NCBI RefSeq assembly: GCF_013346665.1
Contig: NZ_JABVBB010000032.1
Location: 79,261-143,260 of the forward strand
Reading direction: 5' to 3'
Length of the DNA stretch: 64,000 bases
From: Sulfitobacter maritimus
GTDB taxonomy: Bacteria > Pseudomonadota > Alphaproteobacteria > Rhodobacterales > Rhodobacteraceae
This document shows positions 1 to 7,345 of the stretch, one piece after another. Position 1 is the stretch's first letter. Each line of letters opens with the position of its first letter. Position numbers and translations under genes: made by a program. The notes under the pieces were generated by a model. That model was not told the origin of the DNA. It saw only the letters and a list, made by a program, of their open reading frames with translations, and did no database searches.

Positions 1-794
1 ATTTGCCCCCCCATTGCAAGGTAAGCGCCCGTCCCGAGAATGGCCACTTGAAGGCCCATGCGCACAAACTTGGAGCTCGACATGACAGCGCCAGCCCAGT
101 CACTTGCCTGCGCTTGAGACACGAGCATCCCATTGCGCTTGACCTTCCAGCGCTCCGCCAAAGCATCTTGCATGCCCATGGCCCGAATGACTTCAGCGTT
201 CTGCATTGTCGCTCCTGCGAACTCTGAGGCTTGCTGGCCTTCATTGTTGGCCGACAATAGCGCGTTCCGGGTTAGATACTCGTTGAGCAGAGCCAGGACG
301 AAGATCACCACGGTACCGCTCAGAGCCACCCAGCCCAACCACGGGTGGAACGCAAAGCACAAAGCGAGGAAAATGGGGGTCCAGGGGACGTCAAAAAATG
401 CCAATACGCCCTGGCCGGTGATAAAGCTGCGCACCTTGTCTGCATCCCCCAAAGCCGAGCGCGCTCCGCCATTTGGGTTGACCAATTGCATGCGCGCCAC
501 GCGGTCAAAAAGCGGGCGCGACAGAATGCTGTCAAATTGCAGGCCGGCGCGCACGAGCATGCGCGAGCGCACAAATTCCAACATGCCGTAGGTGATGAGA
601 AGAGCGACCGCGATCACGGTGATCACCACAAGCGTCATCTCGTTCCGGCTGGCCAACACCCGATCATAGATCTGGAGCATGTAGAGCGGCCCCACGAACA
701 TCAGCAGATTGACGAAAAAACTGAACAGGATAGTCGCGCCGAAGATCGCACGAAACTTCCTGTAGGCTTTTTGGAGCGGGTTGGGGGCACTCAT
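1..794 (-). CDS. Type I secretion ABC exporter (PrtD-like), 5' part only
   Basis: The gene runs off the left edge, so only about 264 N-terminal residues are visible. They start MSAPNPLQKAYRKF and form the transmembrane half of a PrtD/LapB-type T1SS exporter, with hydrophobic helices and the family stretches 'GPLYMLQIYDRVLASRN', 'RSFITGQG' and 'FFDVPWTP'. The ATPase domain lies outside the window. Such inner-membrane exporters pair with an HlyD-type adaptor and TolC to secrete unfolded, usually RTX-type proteins. It is related to but distinct from the exporter at 7342-9342, which shares the 'QIRSFITGS' and 'LCDLPVAP' equivalents. The ATG at 794 is the first in frame. It is divergent from the gene at 1233. 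Strong family call; substrate unknown. Confidence 0.85.
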   Translation of the reverse strand, partial: MSAPNPLQKAYRKFRAIFGATILFSFFVNLLMFVGPLYMLQIYDRVLASRNEMTLVVITVIAVALLITYGMLEFVRSRMLVRAGLQFDSILSRPLFDRVARMQLVNPNGGARSALGDADKVRSFITGQGVLAFFDVPWTPIFLALCFAFHPWLGWVALSGTVVIFVLALLNEYLTRNALLSANNEGQQASEFAGATMQNAEVIRAMGMQDALAERWKVKRNGMLVSQAQASDWAGAVMSSSKFVRMGLQVAILGTGAYLAMGGQ

Positions 795-1232
795 TGGGGG
801 GTAACATCTCTCACTGCCGAACGTATTTGTCCCGCTATAAAGGCTTTTTCGCGTAAGGTCACGCATCCTGTCTGCGGGTCCTATCGCGAAATCGACCTGA
901 TGTGAATTCGCTTAAAGAGGCTTGCTGTTGAAAATGCGTCAATGGGCGGGTTCAGGACAAGTCAGCCCAACAGGCCGCCAGAAAAATAAGACAGAATATT
1001 AGAAGGTTACGTAGCCTTAGTGAATTTTAGCCTGTCGCACTCCAGCAACCTGGACACAAAGCGCACAGGTCAGGCTCGGCGAATTTTTGCACACGCAAAG
1101 CCTTTTATTCTTAGGCAAAATATCGCCCCTGTGGCATGCTTGCAGCCTTTACCGCTTCTGGCGAACTTGTGGGGATCCTAACGTCTTGGTCTTTGCGCCA
1201 AGGATGCTATGGTGGCGCAAAGGATTTGCTTG
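795..1232. other. Divergent intergenic region
   Basis: This 438-bp gap separates the leftward exporter from the rightward gene at 1233 and must hold the promoters of both. I see no ORF with family resemblance and no convincing hairpin. An A+T-richer stretch around 980-1030 and 1085-1120 could contain promoters, but I cannot define -35/-10 boxes with confidence. Confidence 0.4.
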
Positions 1233-2939
1233 ATGTCTGATGTTATTCGCTTCCCCCACCTGATGAAGTCCCGTGCGCAATCGGTTCTTGACCTGAGCGA
1301 GACGCCGGCTGCGGCGGATGACGTCAAGATGTCCGACATCTATGGTGGGGCAGGGGACATGGCAGCACCTGCTGAGCCGGCCTGTGGGTCTGATGCCAAT
1401 ATCTCTTTTCTGCAGCAGTCAGATAATCTGGCGGTGCCGACTATGGGGTGGTCCAACCAGGAACTGGCGGACCTTTATCGTACGCAGCGCATTCTGGCGC
1501 AGGCCGGCGTCACGACGGAGGTTGATCGCGGAATAACCGATGAAGGCGACCCGTGGTTTGTCTTTCTGGACGCTCAAGGGGAAGTGCTAGTTCACTTCAG
1601 CCGGTTTGACGGGATCTATCTCGTCAGCAGCCAACTGCAAGAGGCGCCCATCAAGGGCGATAGCCTGCAAGATCTGGTTACCCAATTCTCCAACCGGGTG
1701 CGCCCCGTGGAAAGCTTCGGACGCGGCGCGCCCAATGTTGTCTCAATGGGCAAACGCCACCGGGATGTGATCTTCATTCATCCCGCGGCCGCTCTCGCAG
1801 CTTTGGTGTGGTCGGTCTATCTGATGTCAGACGAACTGGTCGCCGCCACCCCGATGATCATCGCCGATGACGCGGAAGGACCAAGCGGCCTCGAGGATGG
1901 AAAAGCCATGATGCATGCGCCTGAAACATCACGGGAGGCCCTTGAGAGTCCGGAAGGTGAGGCGCAAAAGGCCCCGGCCGCCGTTTCTGCTCTGGAGTTT
2001 GGCAAGCAAGGCATGGCCGCTTCCGCCAACCGGGATGGCTTGATGGTGGGCCTTTCGGGGCAAAGTGCAAAAGCTGTGGGGGTCAGCCTCAGCTTTGTCG
2101 CTCTTGCCGCAGGTCTCCCGCTTCCTGCAAGCAATGCGGCCGAGATTGTCGACGACACGTCCGGCCCCTCGGAGCTGAACCTCGAGAAGCTCTCTGCAGC
2201 AGTTGCTGAAGTCAAAGCGAAAGAGAAAGCCCTTCTGCTGGCCTCGGACACGCCCGATCCAGAAGCGCGCACCATAGAAGCCGCCACTGCGACCGACGAA
2301 ACCAAACTGGCCGGCGCGCTCAACATCACCCTCGACACGGAAGCCCCTGCAGTTGTTCAGTTGCCAGGACCCGCGCCTGTCACGGATACTCACGAACTGT
2401 CGATGCAGACACTCGCGCTGCCGTCAAACACGGGACCCCGCGAGGAAGCTTCCGCTCCGGCAGACGAAACGGCTGAACCCTCTGCTGAAGACACGCAAAC
2501 CGCATCGGCCAGCAGTTCGGCGACGGTCGCGAAAGAAAACAGTTTTCTTCAAAATTTTGATGCTGCTTTCAAAAGCTTTGAGATCACCAACCTCGACAGG
2601 CTCGCCCAGGATGATCTTTTCAAGCTGCTCAATACCGAAATCGCGTCAGAAATTCCCGATACCTTGGAAGCCCCAGGTCCTACCACTCTTGAAGAGGCGC
2701 TTCGTTTTGAAGCGTTTGACCAAGAGGCGCGTGTTTATCTGGACTTTCTGCTGCAGACCTATAGCAATGTGAAGGTTGTGAACCTGCCCACGGAAATCAT
2801 CTTTATTCATATGGATGCCTTCAATGATTCCAGCGGCTCGGCTGAAATCTACGCAAAAAGCTGGTCATTCGAAGACGGCGGCACGATTTCCACCATCGGG
2901 CTGAAGAGCGATCTGATCGAGTTCGACCTGATCGCTTAA
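1233..2939 (+). CDS. Unknown acidic protein with two possible membrane segments
   Basis: I do not recognise a family. The start at 1233 (MSDVIRFPHLMKS) is preferred over the in-frame ATG at 1209 because AAAGGA lies about 9 bases upstream of it. The product is 568 residues. A compact N-terminal part with 'DEGDPWFVFLDAQGEVLVHF' is followed by two hydrophobic stretches (about residues 185-200 and 277-298) and then a long low-complexity Ala/Glu/Pro/Thr-rich region. A C-terminal folded-looking part of about 130 residues ends in 'LIEFDLIA'. The acidic-hydrophobic C-terminus recalls T1SS signals, but the membrane segments argue equally for an envelope protein with a periplasmic tail. Its position beside a T1SS exporter suggests a role in secretion or adhesion (inference). 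Confidence 0.6.
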   Translation: MSDVIRFPHLMKSRAQSVLDLSETPAAADDVKMSDIYGGAGDMAAPAEPACGSDANISFLQQSDNLAVPTMGWSNQELADLYRTQRILAQAGVTTEVDRGITDEGDPWFVFLDAQGEVLVHFSRFDGIYLVSSQLQEAPIKGDSLQDLVTQFSNRVRPVESFGRGAPNVVSMGKRHRDVIFIHPAAALAALVWSVYLMSDELVAATPMIIADDAEGPSGLEDGKAMMHAPETSREALESPEGEAQKAPAAVSALEFGKQGMAASANRDGLMVGLSGQSAKAVGVSLSFVALAAGLPLPASNAAEIVDDTSGPSELNLEKLSAAVAEVKAKEKALLLASDTPDPEARTIEAATATDETKLAGALNITLDTEAPAVVQLPGPAPVTDTHELSMQTLALPSNTGPREEASAPADETAEPSAEDTQTASASSSATVAKENSFLQNFDAAFKSFEITNLDRLAQDDLFKLLNTEIASEIPDTLEAPGPTTLEEALRFEAFDQEARVYLDFLLQTYSNVKVVNLPTEIIFIHMDAFNDSSGSAEIYAKSWSFEDGGTISTIGLKSDLIEFDLIA

Positions 2940-3200
2940 ATTCGGCGAAAGTTCCTTTGCGGGGCCGCTGTCTTTAAAATCGAGCCGTCTTTGAACGTCG
3001 CGCCATCATCGGCTTTTCCTCCTATGCTCACGCACAGTCGGTTCGCGTAAAAGACACAGTGCTGCAGGCTTCGCGAGCGGCATTCCTTCTTCATATCGCT
3101 GATCGAAGCGTATCTTCAAAAGTATCCGCCCGGCGCAGGCGCTGTGTTTGATACCGATATAGCGTTGAGAGGGTGTCCATCATTGATAGTGGACATCATG

Positions 3201-3683
3201 TCATTTTTGGCGGCGCATTCGTTTTTTGATTTGTCGTTTCTCCCAACCGTCCCCGAAGAGGTTAAAGGTTTCGAAGATACTGAGGCCATGGGAGAGCAAG
3301 CCAATGCCCCAGCCGAACGCGGCCCAAAGCACCCAAAAATATCCTCGGGTAAAGAACAGGTTTATGATCGTCAGGCCGGTGATCACTACGGCAAAGACAA
3401 GCAGATGTATGTAGAATGCCTTGATGTCACGGACATACTCCATGGCTTCTTTCTCTTCGGCTGAGAGTCTGGGCAATTCGGGATGTTCTTCGGGGGGCAT
3501 TTGCTGTTCCTTCCGTAGATTCTCAAAATCGGTTTCGAGAACAGAGGCGATGCATTTCAACGTTTCTGGGCTGGCAGTGGCGCCGCGCTCAATCCGCTGC
3601 AACGTGCGCGTGCTGATGCCGGCCATATGCGCGAGCTGTTCTTGCGACAGCCCTTTTTCCAGACGTAATTTTCTGACAATCAC
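3201..3683 (-). CDS. XRE-type HTH protein with C-terminal 2TM domain
   Basis: 160 residues. Residues 1-55 are a Cro/C1-type helix-turn-helix ('GLSQEQLAHMAGISTRTLQRIERG'-like, here MIVRKLRLEKGLSQEQLAHM onward). The C-terminal half has two hydrophobic helices ('YIHLLVFAVVITGLTIINLF' and 'GYFWVLWAAFGWGIGLLSHG') followed by a basic tail, matching the small '2TM domain' family. Membrane-tethered HTH proteins of this form are usually local transcriptional regulators. The target is not evident: no gene follows in operon, and the downstream side is the unknown gene ending at 2939 (convergent). Confident on architecture, unsure of role. Confidence 0.8.
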   Translation of the reverse strand: MIVRKLRLEKGLSQEQLAHMAGISTRTLQRIERGATASPETLKCIASVLETDFENLRKEQQMPPEEHPELPRLSAEEKEAMEYVRDIKAFYIHLLVFAVVITGLTIINLFFTRGYFWVLWAAFGWGIGLLSHGLSIFETFNLFGDGWEKRQIKKRMRRQK

Positions 3684-3794
3684 AGGCGCTCACCTTCCAT
3701 TCTGGTGCTCAATCTGAGGCCCTGGCGAGAAGGAGACCACGACATGAACACGACAATGTAGCGACATTCATGCGCCAACGGATCGGTTGGAATG

Positions 3795-3910
3795 CTCACG
3801 ATGCCGCCTTCCAGACCCACGGCATGAGTTCATCGATACGATGATCTTGTGATCAGGTAAACGTCGGAGGACCCATGTGAGCCCTGCCTCGGGATTGACA
3901 TCGATACATG
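3795..3910 (-). pseudogene. IS66 transposase (TnpC) C-terminal remnant
   Basis: Translating the minus strand gives 'DVNPEAGLTWVLRRLPDHK' and, after a frame change, 'HRIDELMPWVWK'. Together these are the C-terminal end of IS66-family TnpC (family pattern: L..VL..I.DH.I.RIDELLPWN). Frameshifted and truncated; no function. Confidence 0.65.
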
Positions 3911-4350
3911 GAACTGGAAGCAAAGTCTGATCGCCAAAGCCGCATAACCGCGGTCTACGCCGGATGCTTACTTCGTTAGCTGCACATTGTCCGAATGACC
4001 GTTTGTGCAAGATCCTATAACCTGGCGTCAGATCGGAGACCAACAGCATCGGCAAGTTATGGTCACGCCATCCGCCAATTCTTGCCTTATTTTAGTTCAA
4101 CAATGGCTTTACAAGATCAGCACTGGAGCCAAAATGAAACGCCACTGGAAAGCCGACCTCACTCTCATGGTCGGATACAGCCTTGTCGCTGTAGTACTCA
4201 TATCCCTTACCTTCTACACTTGATGTATAGGGTGGAATGATCCTTTCCCCCATCGACCGAAATCTTCCCGCGTACAGGTAGTGGCTTGTTCGCGGGACCA
4301 CCAAGTAGCCGATAAGGTATACTTCGTAGTCTCGCCATTGGTACCGCAGT

Positions 4351-4645
4351 TTACGCGGCTTGACTGTCGGTTCCTTGTGGCAACGCTTTCCTGTTCCACG
4401 GCAGCAGCTCATCCAACTTGTCGATCTTGTGGTTGTGGATGCGGTCGAGCCAAAGTTTCCGCACCTGCTTCGGCCTCTGCAAAGAGCCAGTTCTTTCGCC
4501 TAATATTGATTGATCGCAGAGCTCTCTCCACTGGATTGTTGTCGATGGCCACGCGACCGTCGTGTGTGGACGCCCCCATGAATGCAAGCACTTTTCTTGA
4601 CACGATCGGGCATGTGATCAGGTGCAGTCGTGTGTCCGGCCTCAA
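4351..4645 (-). pseudogene. Second IS66 transposase (TnpC) remnant
   Basis: The minus strand encodes 'DGRVAIDNNPVERALRSINI' followed by 'RRKNWLFAEAEAGAETLA'. In another frame it continues as 'HNHKIDKLDELLPWN'. The first part is the hallmark 'DNNxxERxLR' block of IS66 TnpC. The fragment is frameshifted and lacks the N-terminal two thirds. Its sequence differs from the 3795-3910 remnant, so two separate IS66 insertions have decayed here. Confidence 0.75.
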
Positions 4646-4739
4646 AGTTGCGGCCTTTCAAACGCCGCGAGCCCTTATGAAGATATGCAGGTCGGGTCCA
4701 GTTCGGATACCCGTGCTCGGTGGCACATCGTCCGGAATA

Positions 4740-5016
4740 ATGGGTCTCCCAACCTGGTCTCATGACCGTTTGCCCTCACGTAGGCAGGTGGGATCAGCCG
4801 GATTTCGTGGCCAAGATCGCCTATTGCCCGGCCCCAGTGATGGGCACTTGCGCAAGCTTCCATGGCTACCACGCAAGGCTGGTGATGACTCAGGAATGTC
4901 AACAGCTGCGCACGCGATAGCTTGCGCCGGAATACAACGGAGCCGTCCGCCCTGGCGCCATGGGCCTGAAATACGTTCTTGGCCAAATCCAGGCCGATGA
5001 TGCTAACCTCGTTCAA
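4740..5016 (-). pseudogene. IS110-family transposase, N-terminal fragment
   Basis: MNEVSIIGLDLAKNVFQAHG at the start and 'VVAMEACASAHHWGR' further on carry the first Asp and the Glu of the DEDD transposase domain of the IS110 family. Homology is lost after about 90 residues, where the sequence meets the IS66 remnant. Truncated and presumably inactive. Confidence 0.8.
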
Positions 5017-5199
5017 GGACGCTCTCCTCGTAGAAGTGTTTCAACACCCGCTACCTTGGCACATTTCGATGCCGCCGGGGGGCGTCCACCCCATCGGATA
5101 CCTTCAAAACGTTCGGCAAGAGGCTTGATAAAGACGAGAACCACTTGTTTTGCGCGCATCAACGTCACATTCCGGCCAATTTATAATTTTGCCCAAAAC

Positions 5200-5214
5200 T
5201 TTACCTAGGGTAAA
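5200..5214. promoter_or_regulatory. Palindrome TTTACC-TAG-GGTAAA
   Basis: A perfect 6-3-6 inverted repeat lies about 107 bases upstream of the LuxR-type gene at 5321. The size and TACC/GGTA half-sites are in the style of NarL/FixJ-type regulator sites, so autoregulation is plausible. Inference from symmetry and position only. Confidence 0.35.
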
Positions 5215-5320
5215 CTGGTGAAGCTGCTTTTTACTTGGAAACCGTGCTGCCGGAATCGCCTTTTAGCGCTTGATTATGTTACTTTTTTACCGGTTTCGGC
5301 GGAATCAGGAGATTCGAACC

Positions 5321-5968
5321 ATGAAACCTACAGTTGTTGTCATTGACCGCCGGTGCATTTTTTCCGAGTGTCTTTGTGAATTCTTAACGTCAAGTCTGCC
5401 CGAAGTTAGAGTTTTATCCGTTAACAATGCAAGCCAAGCTGCTGAGATTGCTTTTCTTCCCGTCACTTGCGCACTTGTGTCCGAAGCCAGTGACATTCCG
5501 GCCATGCGACAGACGTTTCCCAACGCGGCGTTTTTGCTGCTGTGCGATGGCAGAGGGGACCAAACGCCTGATCCAAAAATGCCTAAGATCATGCTCGACA
5601 TGCCGCGCCCCGTTTTTGCCGAGATGGTCCGCAGTGCAGCTCGCCAGGGCTGCGTCAATGCCTTGGATCCTGTCTTGTCCGCCACGGATCACGCAGTGGC
5701 CTTGAACGCTGTAGAAGATGCTGGCGAGCCTGCAAAGACAGCCGCTTGCGCAGCCGGGCTTTCGGATCGAGAGACCGAAGTCTTGGCCGCTCTCAAGCGT
5801 GGCCTGTCCAACAAGGTTATCGCCTATGAGATGGAGTTGAGCGAGAACACCATCAAGATCCATGTCCGAAACGTCATGCGAAAGCTTGGGGTCACCAACC
5901 GGACCATGGCGGCACTTTATGAAACAATGGATATCACCGAAGCGATGACTTCCGAACCAAGGCATTGA
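5321..5968 (+). CDS. LuxR/FixJ-type regulator with atypical receiver domain
   Basis: 215 residues. The ATG at 5321 has the RBS CAGGAGA 9 bases upstream and is preferred over the in-frame ATG at 5270. Residues 147-200 are a textbook LuxR-type HTH ('LSDRETEVLAALKRGLSNKV', then 'SENTIKIHVRNVMRKLGV'). The N-terminal 120 residues have the alternating strand/helix pattern of a receiver (VVVIDRRCIFSECLCEFL). However, the position where the phospho-acceptor Asp is expected reads 'TCALVSEASDI', and the acidic pair at the N-terminus is reduced to one Asp. This makes it a pseudo-receiver like those of CsgD/VpsT-type biofilm regulators. It converges on the T1SS operon at 6008-12416, its likely target (inference). 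Confidence 0.85.
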   Translation: MKPTVVVIDRRCIFSECLCEFLTSSLPEVRVLSVNNASQAAEIAFLPVTCALVSEASDIPAMRQTFPNAAFLLLCDGRGDQTPDPKMPKIMLDMPRPVFAEMVRSAARQGCVNALDPVLSATDHAVALNAVEDAGEPAKTAACAAGLSDRETEVLAALKRGLSNKVIAYEMELSENTIKIHVRNVMRKLGVTNRTMAALYETMDITEAMTSEPRH

Positions 5969-5973
5969 CCGAC

Positions 5974-6000
5974 GCGAGATCAGGTCTCTGACAGTCTCGC
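5974..6000. terminator. Hairpin between convergent genes
   Basis: GCGAGA (5974-5979) pairs with TCTCGC (5995-6000), with an inner TCAG/CTGA pairing. It lies in the 39-bp gap between the convergent LuxR-type gene and the HlyD-type gene, so it may end transcription from both sides. No strong T-run. Confidence 0.45.
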
Positions 6001-6007
6001 ACGCGCC

Positions 6008-7345
6008 TCAATCCTCGCGGAACGCGCGAGACATACTGTCTCTTAGAGGCTGTGTAAGATAATTGAGGAATGTGCGGTCAGCGGTGCGGATCTGGATTTC
6101 AGCCGGCATGCCAGGACGTGGTGTGAAATCGCGTGCCCGCAGCTCTTCGCCCGCGTGGAGTGCCACACGCACCAAATAGACATCGCCAAACTCACCTTGT
6201 CGAAGGCTATCCCCAGGCAGGGCGTCTGCCGAGACATAGTCTACGTACCCTGACAGGACCGGCGTAACGCGCTGATTTAAGCCCGTTAAACGAATGCTTG
6301 CTTCCTGTCCCGGGCGCACGACGTCGATATCTTTGGGCTGCACAATCGTCTCGATCACCAGTTCTTCTCGCAGGGGCACGATTTCGGCGACGACCTGCCC
6401 CGCTCTAATGACTCCGCCTGGGGTGTATCTGTTCATTGTGACCACGATCCCCTCTACAGGTGAGACGATATTAAGCCGGTCCAAAACATCCCGGGCCTGG
6501 CGCATCTGTTCATCAATATCGTCGATCTGACTGCGCACCTCCTGCAGGCTTTCGAGCCCGAACCGCACTACGTCGGTTCTGACGCTTTCGGCCGCGGCAT
6601 CGAGGCCCGCCATCCGTTCGGTTGTTTCTGCGGCTTCGGCTTTAATCCGCGCTATCCGAGAAATATGCGCCGATTGCGCGCGCTCCACCGCAAGCACCGA
6701 GGACCGTGGGGTCAGGCCGCGCTCAAATAACGTGCGCTTGGCTGCCACCTCTTCGGTGAACAAGCCAGCCTGAAGTTGCAGCGCGTTCAGTTCTTCTTTC
6801 ATCCCACCCAGGCGCCATTCAAGCGATGTGCGGTCGTGAGAGATCGCAGTCAGGTCTGCATTTACCGTCTCGCGGCGTGCGTCGAATACCTCCTGCTGTT
6901 CGGCCAGCGCTGCGCGGATCTCGGCCTCATTGGAGGCTGCGAGGATCTGGTCTGGGTAATCGAGCGTTTCGCGCCCCTCAACCTCGGCCATCAGCCGCGC
7001 CTCCATCGCCCCCAGACGCAGTCGCGACAGTCTCAAGCGCGCGAGATCGGCCTCTGCAGCCGTTGCACTCAGGGTGAATAGGGTCTCTCCCTCGGTAACA
7101 ACATCCCCTTCTGCAACATGGATCTTTTCGATAATTCCGCCCTCGAAGTGCTGCACGGTTTTGTTTTGGCCTGTCGTAACGAAGACCCCACCGGAAACCA
7201 CCGCTCCGGCGATTGGCGCTGTTGCAGACCACCAGCCGAAACTCAGAAGTCCGGCGAGCATGACGGCATAGCCAAAGAGCGTTGCCCCTCGGGCGGTGCG
7301 GGGTACGTCAGAATAGATGGCGTCCAGATCGGGTACTGCGGTCAT
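6008..7345 (-). CDS. Type I secretion membrane-fusion protein (HlyD/PrtE-like)
   Basis: 445 residues, the normal length for PrtE/LapC-type adaptors. A short cytoplasmic N-terminus leads into one membrane helix (about 24-45), then a biotinyl-lipoyl-like half ('VQHFEGGIIEKIHVAEGDVV'), long alpha-helical hairpins (about 95-285) and the second half 'SPVEGIVVTMNRYTPGGVI'. The C-terminal beta region contains 'PGMPAEIQIRTADRTFLNYL', the typical HlyD end. It links the inner-membrane exporter to an outer-membrane TolC channel. Its ATG overlaps the exporter's TGA by 4 bases, so it is the last gene of the leftward operon. No TolC gene is visible nearby, so the channel must come from elsewhere. Confidence 0.93.
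   Translation of the reverse strand: MTAVPDLDAIYSDVPRTARGATLFGYAVMLAGLLSFGWWSATAPIAGAVVSGGVFVTTGQNKTVQHFEGGIIEKIHVAEGDVVTEGETLFTLSATAAEADLARLRLSRLRLGAMEARLMAEVEGRETLDYPDQILAASNEAEIRAALAEQQEVFDARRETVNADLTAISHDRTSLEWRLGGMKEELNALQLQAGLFTEEVAAKRTLFERGLTPRSSVLAVERAQSAHISRIARIKAEAAETTERMAGLDAAAESVRTDVVRFGLESLQEVRSQIDDIDEQMRQARDVLDRLNIVSPVEGIVVTMNRYTPGGVIRAGQVVAEIVPLREELVIETIVQPKDIDVVRPGQEASIRLTGLNQRVTPVLSGYVDYVSADALPGDSLRQGEFGDVYLVRVALHAGEELRARDFTPRPGMPAEIQIRTADRTFLNYLTQPLRDSMSRAFRED

Noticed and set aside
1817..2393. Minus-strand frames of 154-173 residues inside the gene at 1233
   Set aside because: Ser/Ala/Arg-rich low-complexity products typical of antisense shadows in G+C-rich DNA; no RBS.
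4092..4412. A 106-residue minus-strand frame between the two IS66 remnants
   Set aside because: No family resemblance or RBS; it reads into the IS66 remnant in the wrong frame. Treated as decayed sequence.
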